In this document: in pieces, positions 12,071 through 24,390 of the stretch
How positions within the stretch are numbered: the first letter of the stretch is position 1
Layout of the letters: the number at the start of each line of letters is the position of its first letter
Assembly: GCA_951213105.1 (NCBI GenBank)
Contig: OX578142.1
Location: 124,077,731-124,141,730 of the forward strand
Direction: 5' to 3'
Source of the DNA: Amaurobius ferox
Lineage: Eukaryota > Arthropoda > Arachnida > Araneae > Amaurobiidae
DNA length: 64,000 nucleotides
Translations under genes and position numbers: made by a program
Notes under the pieces: model-generated
Database searches by the model: none
Told to the model about the DNA's origin: nothing
Seen by the model: only the letters and a program-made list of their open reading frames with translations

Positions 12071-13193
12071 CAAGGAATGACGACGTTTTCCACAGAATTT
12101 ACATTTTTCTCATTTGTGCATTGAGCTACTTCAATTCAAGGCAATTATAACATAATTGTTTCCTTTTAATTTCATTAGTTCTCTCTGGCACAGATAATCC
12201 GTGAAACATTTTGCACTTATAAATTGGATGGTTATCCTTACATATTGGACAGTTAATTTTAATGTTTGTTTTTATCATTAAGCTTTTATGTCTGGGAGAG
12301 AATTCAACTTTTGATTTTGTAGCAAAAGGAATACGTTGGATGTTTTCTAACACTTGACTTCTTTTTTGCAAAAAATGTGTAAATTCTTCCCAATCTGGGA
12401 ACTCTGTTGTTTTTAACGACATCTCGTATTGTTTACGAGTTTCGCGATCTAGCTTGGAAGTAATGACGTTAATTAACATTATCTCCGTTAATTTGTTTAT
12501 TTCAAGGTTGAGAAGATTTAGCCCTCGTAAATGATTCAATATCATATCAACGAACTTGTGCAGTTCTTTTCCCGATTCATGAGTAATTTTCTCTAAATTC
12601 AAAATTGCATTTATATGAGTGTCTGCGATCAATCGCTTATTTTCATATCGTTGCTCCAATTCTTTAAACAGTGATTCAAATGTTTCGTCTGTTGTTTGTA
12701 CTTGTTTAGCTTCTCCTTTAAGCGACGCTTAAAGATAGTGAAGTTTTTGTTGCTCATTTAAATGTTCATTTGTTGCAATTAAACTATTAAACTGCTTTTT
12801 GAAATTATTCCATTCTTCATAACTGCCCGCAAAATTAGGCAATGGTATCTCTGGCAGCTTAATCAAAGAATTTGATTTATTTACTTTTGCTTCCGATTTG
12901 ACAGGAACTTTCGAAAGTAAATAGTTTACACGTACCTCTAAAATATCCAGTGAGGATTCCAGTTCTTGTAGCTGCTCGAGCGCATCCCCGAGCTCCACAT
13001 CGTCAGGTAAAGTGCAGTATCCCGTTTCTAATTCTTCTATCGAAGATTTAATAGAACGAAGCATTGTAAATTGATTATCTAAGACAAACTTCGCATCCTC
13101 TCGATCCGAATCGTAACTGGTGAGGAAGCCTTGTACTCTCGTAACTCTTGCTTTCAAAGTACCGCGTGTGCGGTTTAGTGCCACGAGGCTCAT
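12071..13193 (-). pseudogene. gag: BEL Gag pseudogene
   Basis: The ATG at 13,193 opens a frame beginning MSLVALNRTRG, with a coiled-coil-prone N-terminal half and the DUF1759-like stretch PLPNFAGSYEEWNNFKKQF. A TAA at 12,729-12,731 interrupts it where the frame otherwise runs on in phase. Downstream, a zinc knuckle CPICKDNHPIYKC lies near 12,240. A second cysteine motif (CYNCLE... then CKFCGKRRHSLIH) is split by a frameshift near 12,126 and a TGA shortly after. Another frame change near 11,955 separates the linker from the protease. Gag would coat the retrotransposon RNA in cytoplasmic particles; this copy cannot encode a full one. Confidence 0.88.
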
Positions 13194-13212
13194 TTCGATT
13201 TCAATTTATTAT

Positions 13213-13232
13213 CCTCTGTCTCGGTACGACCA
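13213..13232 (-). other. BEL primer-binding site
   Basis: Six nucleotides inside the 5' LTR, the minus strand reads TGGTCGTACCGAGACAG, beginning with the TGG that pairs with a tRNA CCA end. The primer tRNA was not identified. Confidence 0.6.
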
Positions 13233-13238
13233 TAAAAC

Positions 13239-13471
13239 TGTTGCGCCTACGAACTCCAGGCGAGCTACTATAGGTGACTCTAAAGTGGACTGTATAAACT
13301 CTCAAAGCTGAAAACTTAACTTTTATTTACATCATTTTTACAGAGTGACGGAAGGGCCGTCGTACATGCAGGCATCTATGATTGCATCTCCAAGCTTGTA
13401 ATGCTTCCGGCGCTTGCGCATTGAATACTGTCAGTCGCTACGCCATCTAGCGATGTACGGGTTACGTAACA
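13239..13471 (-). repeat. BEL 5' LTR (233 bp)
   Basis: It carries the same TG...CA termini as the copy at 7652-7876, plus the 11-bp segment GCTACGCCATC absent there. One substitution over about 222 aligned bases implies a recent insertion. Confidence 0.95.
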
Positions 13472-13938
13472 GACATATAGCTTGATAAAAACCACCCAGG
13501 TTTCAAAATGCATAATAAGACTTAGATCATTCTTGTTTCAAAGCAAATGGAACATCTAAACAACAATATTTATAAAAAAATAAATTATTTTCTATCAGAA
13601 GCCTTATGATTCTTACTTAAGAAACTAGCCTTGACACCGACTCAAAAAATCGCTCCAGACTTGCTGAATCTTTATCTCAAAAGAATAAATCGTTTCTTGG
13701 CATAAACAATCACTCTGTCATGGAATACAAAATGTTTAAAGAAGATAGAGAGTTTCAGGATTTAGTTAAATGAAAAAAAAACTGAAGAAGAAAGTACAAC
13801 AAATTTCAATAATGTCAGCTTTCACTGGCATACTTTATTTACTGCAAATCTGTTGATCAGAGATTGTGCATTAGAGAAATTAGGCCTTGATGGTACAAGC
13901 TATGCATTTAAATACGATTTCTGAAGTTGGATGAAAAC

Positions 13939-14013
13939 TTACTTAACCATGGAACAGCTGTATTTACTTAACCATGAAACGGCTGTATTTACTTAACCAT
14001 GGAACGGCTGTAT
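13939..14013 (+). repeat. 25-bp tandem repeat, three copies
   Basis: The unit TTACTTAACCATGGAACAGC plus TGTAT is repeated three times with one or two substitutions. Confidence 0.85.
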
Positions 14014-14197
14014 CAAAACAAACCATTTGGAACAGACTTCATGAGACTCCAGGCATCTATGGTAAGGACAGTATTTTATCCAACGTCATCCATGTATGAG
14101 GTGCAGGTGGTCGACACCGCACAAGGAATAGAACCTTAGCGACTGGCATCTTATTCTGTTTAAAAATGGGACCAAGTTTTGTGTCAGACCATATAAT

Positions 14198-14257
14198 AAT
14201 TAATAAGGCCTTATAGTAATTAATAAGGCCTTATAATAATTAATAAGGCCTTATAAT
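14198..14257 (+). repeat. 20-bp tandem repeat with palindromic core, three copies
   Basis: The unit is AATTAATAAGGCCTTATAAT with one variant position pair. Each unit contains the 12-bp perfect palindrome ATAAGGCCTTAT. Confidence 0.85.
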
Positions 14258-15353
14258 AACTAATAATAATATTGGATGTGGAGAGAATCAGAAATGCATT
14301 GTTTTGATCTTTTAGTTATGCCACGGAACTCCTGCATTAACCAAAATCCCGATGGTGATAAACTCTTTTTGTATATTAGATATTAAAACTTAAGGCTTTG
14401 GACTTAAAATAAAACAGCTATTTAAGCATTTTCCCTCCTAACACCTGTTAAGTTTTTGAAGGTTCAGAATAAGCATGGAACGCAATCACGAAATTAGCAT
14501 TGTAATATGAACTTGAAAATTATCGTGATGTGAAATAGTTGTTATTCTTAAAATAAAAAATCCAAAGCTTATATATCTCTATATATGGATGGTTGAAACA
14601 AATCCTAAATTACAACGTAATGCTTTCAAATACATGCAAAATGGATAAAAATCTTAAAACTTTATAACTCTTGCCGGAAAAGAGGTTATCCTAGTTTCAA
14701 AAGGTTTATTTATTTTCAGTGTCTATAACATACGTATTTTGGAAACACGCTCTCAGTGCAGTAACAAGCTTCGGTGGTAGTAAAAGTAGTTTCTAAACAT
14801 GTGCGCTCGTAAGGCCCAAAGATTGCTGTTGAACAGTACAACGTGAATATTCTGTGCTGATGAGCCAGGTCAAACATGAGTCTTTCATCAATGTTGATTT
14901 CTATACTGAAAGTATGATTGCAAGCATTAAAATGCCCGTGTTGGCGGGTTTTGTTGCTATGAGTCTGACAAGCGTTTAAGTGATTTCGTCAGTCAATCAA
15001 ACCATCGAAATTCGCAAAATTCTGACACAATTCATTTATCGATTATTCGGTGCTAAAGAGGGACAAAAAGAGCAAAACCAGTCCACCTATACTAGTGGCT
15101 ATATTTTTTTACCGTTGGAGGTTTTATTTATGCTTATGTGCATTGTGCAATCTCGTTATATTTAACATTTCATTTGAACACAGCATCAAATGGTATCTCT
15201 AGCAATATGTTCATCGAAAACAAGTTCAAATTTTTTATTCTGCTTTCATTCTAAGCATATTTATCTTTAATTCGAGATAAAATTCGAGAGATATGATAAA
15301 GTTTTTTCATTTGCAAATTTTACATGGAATGACGTATAATTGATATTTCATTT

Positions 15354-15587
15354 TGTTGTTCAATCCAGACCGTCGAACCTACCAGAAAGTGTAAGGGACA
15401 GACGGAACTCTGACACCCAATTTATACTGGAACCCAGTGGGGGCATCACCCACAGGGACCGTACACTCCTTCCCATACTACCAACCTCTCAGAAGGACTT
15501 ACGAACCATGCATTTAATACGCCACGGGATGATTTGGGCAGAGCCAAGAACCTTGTGTCTTAACCACTAAGCTGTCCAACCTCCGAA
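15354..15587 (-). mobile_element. Degenerate tRNA-derived SINE
   Basis: The body matches the SINEs at 22.1 and 32.6 kb on the minus strand, including a CCCACTGGGTTCCAGTATAA version of the core domain and a TTG-type tail near 15,354. The head (near 15,545-15,585) has an A-box-like TTAGTGGTTAAGAC but no clear box B. Flanking ATTTCATTT copies (15,345-15,353 and 15,588-15,596) are a probable target duplication. Confidence 0.75.
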
Positions 15588-15596
15588 ATTTCATTT

Positions 15597-17629
15597 CGGT
15601 ACATGACGTTTTATAGTGACCCTTTACAACGCTACTCACAATTTTCAAATATCTCTGGAATAATAAGATTGTTCGTCAGAAAACCAATTTTTAGCGAATT
15701 GTAGTCAATTTAAGTTCACTTTCTATAAAATGAAGAGTATTCAAAACTCGAAAAATAGCAGAGAATATAATTTCTACTTTAGAAAATTAATATTTTTTGC
15801 ATATTCCATTCATTGGAGTCTTAATTTTTTTTTTAAAAAATAGCTTTCAGATATTCATAAAAAATAAACTCCCTAAACTCTTCAAAAGCTAAGGTTAATT
15901 CATAATTGATTTTTACTGTATCTTTTGGTTGCAATTGCTTCGTTATTTATCTGTTAAATCCCAAGTGGATTTTTCAGTTAATTAACAGTCACTTTTACTT
16001 AAAAAGATATATTTGAAATTTTACTTCTGTGTATTTTAAAAAAAGATAGGAGGTCACTTAAACATTTTCTTAATGTAGTTTTCTAAACATACTAATGACT
16101 GTGTTAAGGTGTCAATTATTCACCTTTAAATATTCAATAATACAAAAATCACACTCCTCTATGTATTATTATGTTATGTTTTATGTTATATTTATCTCTT
16201 AATAAAAATTTTTCATAAACATAATATTTTAGCCTTGTCTATAAACGATCTTGTTTACATGAGTAAATTAAAAAAAAATTGATTTTAGATATAGAAATAT
16301 ACTTCACAAATGTGATGAACAGCAATGTTATATAAATAATGTTTTATTATTTTATTTAAACGTTTATATTATGTTATTTTTGCATTCTGTTATGTTTATA
16401 CTCATTAAAATAACATACTCTGTTGGTTGTAAATTTTAATATAAATTTGGTGGATATAAATTTCATTTCATCAGAAATGGCGTAAGTATCAAGTGAGCGT
16501 ATCTTAAATTAGAAGGATGAGATTTCATTATTTACTATGGAATTGTTTTGGAACCCGTGTCTTGAATACACATTCTGCTTTGGCTCATTTTGCATTAAAC
16601 TTTAAATCTTATCCTATCTAGTGTTATTCTATCCAGTAATCTATGCAACCAGATTGGTCAACGTGATTCGAACCAAAGAAACACTGTCCTTTGAAAAAGA
16701 ATTCCAAGTTTTTCTATATACTTTACATGATTCAATCTTGATAACTCCGTCCTCTCAAGTGTTTATTACAATGTTTTAGTTATTGATAAGCATACAGATT
16801 GACTTTAGACAAAACTTCTCTTTTAAATCTTTGAAACTGAAATTTATATTTTATAGAATACAAATAAAACGATATTATGTCAAAACTATTCTTGTAAATT
16901 CCTGAAATTGAACTTTATATTTCAAAAAATACAAATGAAACAATATTATGTCGATTTTTCTCTTGGTTTTAAATTTATTCACCTGCTCAATGGTACTTAA
17001 TCCATCCAATCTTTCCGCACACATTCTTTTTTACAATCACTACACTATATTTCCATTGAGTGCAAGTTTAAATCTTGATTTCAAGGGGGAGTCCTTGGTA
17101 ATTCCTAGGGGGGGGGGAGCTAAACTCTACAGTGTCTAGAACTCTATTCTAGCCACTGTACTAAACACCAACCATCTACATTTAATATCTACAGCCTGCA
17201 AACGCTTTACTTCCTACCGCACTTCAAAAATTTGCAATATATACTATAGATAAAAAAACTTACCACTATCAATATGATGAGAAAAGGAAAAAAACTCTGG
17301 TTGACCTCGATGACGTCAAACACAAGCTACATATTGGGTAAAAGAGGTTAATAACGATCAAGAAATGATAAATAGTTCTAATCAATGTACAGTACTATAT
17401 TTCTATGTAAGTTAAACTCACTTATTGGATGAAGTAAATAAACCTCAATATGCATCAGTAGGAAAAACATTTCATATTATTTAATAGCGCCCTTATCGAT
17501 TTGTAAGGGGCAAATGATTCACTAAAGGTAAATAGCCACAAAATACAGTTTTAAAACTTGGCAAGATGGAACTTCACAAACTTAAAATTGCACCCCCAGT
17601 TCCTCAAACGGCTTGACAATTTTCGCTTT
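15597..17629. other. No gene recognised
   Basis: AT-rich sequence without supportable ORFs. A 10-G run lies at 17,108-17,117. Confidence 0.5.
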
Positions 17630-18906
17630 TATTAACACTTTACAACATAGTTGAAAAGTGTTTATGACTTTATTCATTCTCTCTGTCTGTCTGTCGTTAG
17701 TACGATACCTGCCGTAAAAATTACTTTATCAAAATGAAATTTTAGTATGTTGTTTAGACTGTCTGTGGGAATATAAATGAATAATAACACCCAATCAGAT
17801 TTGGACTGAACTCGTGTTGCAAAAATTAAATACATTGAACCCTATGGGACCTTTTTCAAACATTTTTTAAGCGAATTTAAAATCCGCAAATTGCTTCGAA
17901 AGTTTTAGGAAATATTCTAATTATCCCATAAAAAATATGAAAAAAATTTCAGCAACATATATTCAATAGTTTTTAAAATAAAAATTAAAATAATAATTAC
18001 ACCCATATTATATGAAGAGATCATGTGACCCACTTCAAAATAAAATATGCCATCCATCTTGTGTCAAAATCCTGATTTTTAAAGTTATTTTTAATTTATA
18101 TTTAGTGTTGTATCCGTCCTAAAACCGCTTCATTTTTGCTTAAATTCTGTGCAGCTACATTCTGAAATAACGCAATTACAATATATTTGAGTTTAAATGA
18201 TCATCAAACTTTGATTATTTCTACAACGAAGCCAAATTTTTACTTATGGAGAATGTAAACAAATAAAGATGTAGGATGAGTTGTATAAGAATTGCTGAAT
18301 TTCTTTAACACAAAAGTATTTAGCTCTGGAGTCTGCAATATAGCTGATATGAATGAAACATTCATTGATTTTACATAGAGAAGCAGACGATTTTTTCAAT
18401 GAAGTTTTAAGCATGGAGTTAAACTAGTTGTACCTCGATGGTTTTAAGTTTTTAAATAAAATAAATTATTGTAGTATTGTGATGAATGAAAGGAATGGAA
18501 TAAAAGTGTATGAATGAAATATTTACAGCTTTTACATAGAGAGCCAGCCGATTTATATTTCAATGACATCATTTGAATAAAGTTCATTTTTTTTCGATAA
18601 AGTTTTAAGTTTTTAAATATAATAAATTGCTGGAGTATTATGATAATTTTAAAAATATTACCGCTGAATGTATCGCATTTTAGAGATATTTAAACCAGGC
18701 AATTTATATTTCAATGACGTCATTTGAATAAAGTTCATTTCTTTTGATGAAGTTTTAAGTTTTCAAACATAATAAATTAATGTAGTATTGTGGTAATTTT
18801 AAATATTAGCGCTGAATGTATCGCATTTTATATATGTTTAAATAAAACTGCATTGCAGTTGGAAAGTGATTCAGAATCAATGCTTTATGCATGATCGATC
18901 TTTCTT
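17630..18906 (+). repeat. Unclassified interspersed repeat, copy 1
   Basis: The left edge is a 29-bp near-perfect palindrome (17,634-17,662: AACACTTTACAAC, 3-nt spacer, GTTGAAAAGTGTT). It is followed by a TGTC tract and a segment reading CCTGCCGTAAAAATTACTT. The right half holds imperfect ~150-bp tandem units (near 18,420, 18,555 and 18,705), each with TTTCAATGACGTCATTTGAA-like sequence. The right edge is near ATGCTTTATGCATGATCGAT. Related copies lie at 19,784 (same strand) and 51,973 (opposite strand). No coding region was seen and the class is unknown. Confidence 0.7.
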
Positions 18907-19078
18907 GTTACTAGTATCAAATAGCCATTGACCATGTAAGGATAAACACCTTTTGTTTCTATCATTTTATCTTATCTCATGAGAAGAAGGGGGTCTCACA
19001 GTTCTCAGTCATTCTCCGAGACAGAAAGAATCTTGTGGTAAAACTTAAAAATATTCTATTGTTCATAAAGTACTGAGA

Positions 19079-19094
19079 CCCCCCCCCCCCCCCC
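19079..19094 (+). repeat. Poly-C run
   Basis: Sixteen consecutive C in otherwise AT-rich DNA. Confidence 0.9.
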
Positions 19095-19783
19095 ATACTG
19101 CGTCCTGAAAATCCCTAATCATTTTCACAGGATTGCGTTCGAAAATGATTCGTTACAACTGCACCCTTTCAACGATGATAAAAACTATACGTTATAAAAG
19201 GTTCACTTCATGGATTCCTCCGTAGCCTATATGATGGCTTTTGCTTTTTAATATCATTTTTATTACTGTACATCTCGTATTTCATCTCATTTGCTTTTTC
19301 GAAACTTGTATCTTGTTCAGTATTTCGGCTGTACTATGATAGATTATACTATGTTACTACTTGTTTCTTTTATTGTTGTTTTTAGCATTATCGCATATTA
19401 TATTTCATATCAATAGTGAATTTCTTAGTATACGGTTTTTTTGTTGTTGTTTTATTGCTTCCATTGCTTAACTTATTTTACATGCAATTCATCAGTTCTT
19501 TTTTTTCCTCGTATGTTTAACTTATTTGTTTCTATATTTAAAATAAGCACCATGAAACTCCAACAAACCATTTAAATCCATAACTCAAAGTATTTTCAGA
19601 CAAGTTAAGGTTATAGAATATCAATGATTATTTCCAAGAACTAAAAAGTTTCTTCTCAAAATATAAAAATTTGTGTCTATGGCTTTTCTCGTTAATTCTA
19701 ATTGATTTATGCACCAAAAATACCATATATAACCAAAAAAACGTTTCCTTTTTAATATTTAGTGAACCTTTGAACCTTTATAA

Positions 19784-20766
19784 CAAAAGTGTTTATGACT
19801 ATGGTCATTCTGTCTGTCTGTCTGTCCGTTCGCACGATAACTGCCGTAAAAATGACTTGTCGAAATGGAATTTTAGTATATTGCTGAGACAGTCTGCGGG
19901 GTGAAAATTAATAATATCACCCTATTAATTATGGATTTAATCCGGGTTAATAAAATTAAATACATTGAACCCTAGGGGACTTAATTTTCAAACATTTTTA
20001 AACAAAGTTAAAATTCACAAATTTTTTCGAAAATTTTCAAAAATATTCAAATTATCAGATAAAATATGTAAAAGAAATTTCAGCAAAATATGTTGGGTAG
20101 TTTTTTAAGTAAAAATTGCAATATTAAATACACCCATGTTATGTGAAGAGATAACGTGACTCATTGCAAAATAAAAATGGCTTCAATTTTCTGCTGTTAC
20201 CGTAGGTGTTTAAAGATCGTTTAAATTTATATTTACTGTTGCATCTGTCATAAAACTGTGTTATTTTTACGTATTATTTGTGTATTTAAATTCTGTGCCA
20301 ACGCAATTACAATATTTTTTTATTTTAAAGGATCACTAAACTTTGATTGTTCTCACAACGAAGCCTAATTTTAACGCTAAACTATAACATACAACAGAAT
20401 GTAAACAAATCACATAATTGTAAGGTGAGTCGTATAAAAATTGCTGAATTTTTTTCATTCAAAATTATTTACCTCTGAATATGAGTGATATGAATGAAAT
20501 ATTCATTGATTTTACATAGAGAGGCAGACGACTTATATTTCGATGACGTCATTTGAATAAAGTTCATTTTGTGTAACTAGTATTGGCTTTTTCGATGAAG
20601 TTTCAAGTTTTCATGTATAATAAATTACTGTAGTACTGTGATAACTTAAAAAATATAACCGCTGAATGAATTCACAATTTAGAGATGTTTAAATAAATTT
20701 GCATTTCAGTTGAAAAGTGTTTCATAATCAATGCTTTATGCATGATTGATCTTTCTTGTTTTCTTT
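19784..20766 (+). repeat. Unclassified interspersed repeat, copy 2 (shorter)
   Basis: It matches copy 1 from just inside the left palindrome (AAAAGTGTTTATGAC, TGTC tract, GCCGTAAAAATGAC) to the TCAATGCTTTATGCATGATT right edge. It lacks some of the ~150-bp internal units and the outer half of the left palindrome. Confidence 0.7.
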
Positions 20767-21092
20767 TTTCCTTTGAGAGTTTGGAATGCTAAAAAATAAG
20801 TAAAGTATAGACCAGTCAGATAAAGTATAGACCAGTAAAGTATAGATATTCCTTTGAACTAAAATCACTATTAGCGGTGTTATTGGCTTCACTAGAACTG
20901 GAGATGTCAGAAGTGGGTCTTTTTTTTATTTTCCCACTGTATATTTGAGGATCTCCCAAAGATATTGACTGGAATTTAAATTTGAAATTGTTTAGGAGAG
21001 GATATTTGTAAAATTCATAAGCGTAAAAGCTCATAATAAGGAATTTCAAACATTTAGATATGTAAGTAAATCTATATAAATAAAAATGAAAA

Positions 21093-21138
<46 letters not shown>

Positions 21139-22049
21139 ACACCATCACGGGAGAACGGCAGAACCGAATTTGATGAAATTTTGTGGGTAGCCCAGAAATA
21201 GCCCCACTTAAAATTATATCCGTGTTTTGAGTTTCTACGACCAGTGGTTCTCGAGATATTAGTAAAAAATGAAATTTTCGTTTGTCTCATCATCACGGAA
21301 AAACGGCTGAACCGAATTTAATGAAATTTGGTGAATAGCCTTGAAATATCCCCCCATAAATTTTGTCCAAGTTTCGAGTTTCTAAGACCTGGGGTTGTCG
21401 AGATATTAATGAAAAACGGAACTTTTTCCTAGGAGTTCTACTCCCTAACTCCGTGGTTCATCCAAACGAAAAGCTTGAAAATCGTTTGAAAGTGAATTAA
21501 AATTTAATCTCTGAGTTTGATGGGAGATTTTTTGCGTTAATTAGTCACTTTCTGAAAACATGAATTGTTTGAAACATGATTTAAAGGGGAAATCTATCTC
21601 CATGGTTCATGGTTTATTTAAAACAAGCTTTTACGGAACAATGAGAAGTATAGAGAAATCAAAATCATTATTTAATTTCGCAGTTTATGTTATAAGACAT
21701 GACATATTTAACATGTTATAAGATTCTATCTTATATCATGTTACTCAGAAACGCAATTAAATTAAATCTGTCTGTTAATTTCAATAATTATTTTTTCGAT
21801 TTGAGTAATAAATAAATGGATATAAAAATATATTTTAGAAAAGCACGATTTGATTTTTCTTATAGCATTTTTGACTGGATAATATCAATTACGGTCTTCA
21901 GGTTTAAAAATTATTATTATTTATATTTTCGGGGATTATTGATTCAAGGATTATTGATATTTTCAAGTTATTATGCAATTATTTTATTATGACAAAAATT
22001 GTTTAAACTCATATATTGTATGTTGTACGAATCTTCTACAAATACACGT

Positions 22050-22428
22050 TGTTGAGACCCAGACCGTCCGACCTACCAGAAAGGTGTAAGGTAACTGTTT
22101 GGACGGCCGGGAAGTGCCACCCAATTTAGACCGGAACCCAGTGGGGGAGGCATCCACAGGGACCGTACCCTCCTTCCCCTACCACCAACCTCTCGGAAGG
22201 ACTTACGGACCCACATGTTTAACGTGATCGTACTCCGCATGAACACGGCGGCAGTACTGGCAGCGGCGAGAATCGCGCGCAAACCACAGGGCTGCCGCGC
22301 CCGAAAAGAGCCAACAACACGCGGTGTTCCCAGGTGGTCACCCACCCAAGTACTAACCGCGCCCGATGCTGCCTGACTTCGGTGATCTAACGAGAACCGG
22401 TGTTTTCAGCACGGTACGGCCGTTGGCC
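22050..22428 (-). mobile_element. Dimeric 5S rRNA + tRNA-derived SINE inside a Helitron
   Basis: On the minus strand: 5S-like head (22,427-22,310), tRNA-like remnant GGGCGCGGCAGCCCTGTGG with box B deleted, shared SINE body, and a short (CAA) tail. A perfect 15-bp target duplication TCTACAAATACACGT lies at 22,035-22,049 and 22,429-22,443. The other Helitron copies have one uninterrupted TCTACAAATACACGT at this spot, which confirms the empty site. Confidence 0.92.
22310..22427 (-). pseudogene. 5S rRNA-derived SINE head (118 nt)
   Basis: It is nearly full-length 5S rRNA: it starts GCCAACGG, contains ACCGGTTCTCGTTAGATCAC, GGGCGCGGTTAGTACTTGGG and TGGGTGACCACCTGGGAAC, and ends GTGTTGTTGGC. The box A/C internal control region is well preserved. 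It forms the 5' end of the SINE and lies within its target duplications, so it is not a resident 5S gene. Confidence 0.9.
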
Positions 22429-24330
22429 TCTACAAATACACGTGTATATCTTCTAATCTACGAGAATATAAGTAGTACAGGTATATTGACATATGTTTTG
22501 ATATGTATTGGCATATATTGGAATCAATTACGACCTTCTGGTATAAAGAGTGCGGATATTATTGATGTTTTCAATTTATTACGTCATCTCTTTTATTTTG
22601 GCAAATATTTTTGAGACGCATATTGTAATACGGGTAATCTTCTACTAACACATTGGCATATTTTCTGATCTGCGACAATATAATTAGTACGGGGTTGCAT
22701 ATATTGATTCAATTCCTATTTTTTCTTCTGTAAATTTGCTTACAAAAGGGGGCAGGATGTTTTATTCTTCAGATCTGATCGTGAAGATAATTTTGCATAG
22801 TGAGAACATATATTCTTAAACTTCTCTTTAGGAGCAATAAATTTAATATTTTAACAGAATTTGCACATGATTGCGAACTTTAAGTTTCTTTAAATTATAC
22901 ACTCCGTACGAATAACGGGTGTGCTGTTAGTGGTTAATAAATTTTAACATTTTAGGAGGATATATCATGTTGCTCGGCATCGCAATTAAATTAAATGTGT
23001 TTGTTAATGTTTTTATTATTTTTTTTCGATTTAAATAATAAATAAATGGATAAATGGATATAAAAGTATACCTTATGAATGGACGGTTTGATTTTTCTTT
23101 TAATTATATTAATTGCTGACTGCGTACATCAATTTCATTTATTTTGCCGATTGTTGAAACATAGCCGATTGTTGAAACAGAAAAAGAATAGAGCGGGTAT
23201 ATCTTCTAATACAATTGTAGTGTTTTCATTTATTATATTGAAACGGGATAAGAATGTTTCATTCAGATCTGCAAATTCAAAGCTACGAATTTGGAGGGAT
23301 ATCGCTAATTTGACAACTTTTCTTAAACTTTGCCAAATTGACGGAAATGTCGCCAAATTGATATAAACAACACACAAACAGCTGCCATAAACCTTCGGGT
23401 TGGTCGTGTGGCTTGGGTCTTCTACATATCAATGAAATTTTTTTTGTTTTGTTAGAAGAGAGTACTGAAATGATGTTTGGTTAGCATTTATCTCTCAGAC
23501 CAACCATCCTACTTAGTAATACATTTAGCGAATTTTTAAAATGTCACCAAATTGATAAAAATGTTTTCAAATCTATAAAAATATCTTGAAATTGATAAAA
23601 TTGCGCTACATAAATGATATTAATTGTTTTTTGTTAGAGGATAGTATTGTGATAATATTTCGTCAATTTGTCGCAAAGTGGAACTGTCAGTTCTACAGTC
23701 CCACTTGGCGATAAATTTGGCGATTTTTTAAAATGTCGCTAATTTAACGAAACTGTCGCCAAATGTTCCATAGAAATATAAATATTTAGACGATATTTTT
23801 TCTACCAATTTATTTGAAGCAAATGATATCATGTCGCTTAGCAACGGATTTAAATCCAATGTGTTTATGCGGCAGACGATTTTTATTAAATCCTTTCCGA
23901 TTTGAATAATGAAGATATGTATATAAAATAAATTTCATTGCCATTTCATTTTGGACTGGATAATATCAATTATACTCTTCAGGTTTAAACATTATTATTA
24001 TTGATATTTTCCGGAATTATTGATTCAGGGATTATTGATATTTTTAAGTTATTACGCCATTGTTTTATTGCGGCAAAAATTGCTGACACACGCATATTGT
24101 ACGTTGTACGAGTAATCTTCTAGGAATGCACGGGTATATCTTCTAACCTACGAGAATATAAGTAGTACAGGTATATTGGCATATATTTTGACATATATTG
24201 GCATATATATTGGAATCAAGTACAGTCTTCTGGTATGAAGATTAAGGGGATTAATTATATATTCAATTTATTACGTCGTCTGTTGTATTTTACCAAAAAA
24301 CATTTGTGACTTATATTGCAAAACGGGTAA

Positions 24331-24352
24331 TCTATATAAATAAAAATGAAAA

Positions 24353-24390
<38 letters not shown>

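Larger units (their letters stand above)
7652..13471 (-). mobile_element. BEL/Pao LTR retrotransposon, near full length, defective
   Basis: A 5.8-kb element on the minus strand, bounded by two LTRs that start TGTTACG and end GCGCAACA. A perfect 5-bp target duplication GACAT lies at 7647-7651 and 13472-13476; BEL/Pao elements typically make 5-bp duplications. The internal order is Gag (zinc knuckles), aspartic protease, reverse transcriptase, RNase H, integrase and a C-terminal DUF5641-like domain, which is the BEL/Pao order. No envelope-like ORF follows. The coding region is broken at about nine places, so the copy is non-autonomous. Confidence 0.95.
13477..15344. other. No gene recognised; two short tandem repeats
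   Basis: AT-rich sequence with no convincing coding region. It contains the tandem repeats listed at 13,939 and 14,198. Confidence 0.5.

Noticed and set aside
7652..13471. An endogenous retrovirus
   Set aside because: Domain order, the 5-bp duplication and the DUF5641-like tail identify BEL/Pao. There is no envelope ORF between integrase and the 3' LTR.
13939..14257. CRISPR-like array
   Set aside because: The units are adjacent tandem repeats without unique spacers, and the DNA is eukaryotic.
17630..18906. The unclassified repeat as another Helitron because copy 1 ends near TTACTAGT
   Set aside because: Copies 2 and 3 do not end in CTAG at the equivalent place, and no TC start after A is consistent.
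22310..22427. A functional 5S rRNA gene
   Set aside because: It lies inside SINE target duplications, carries changes shared with another SINE copy, and has no independent downstream T-run terminator.
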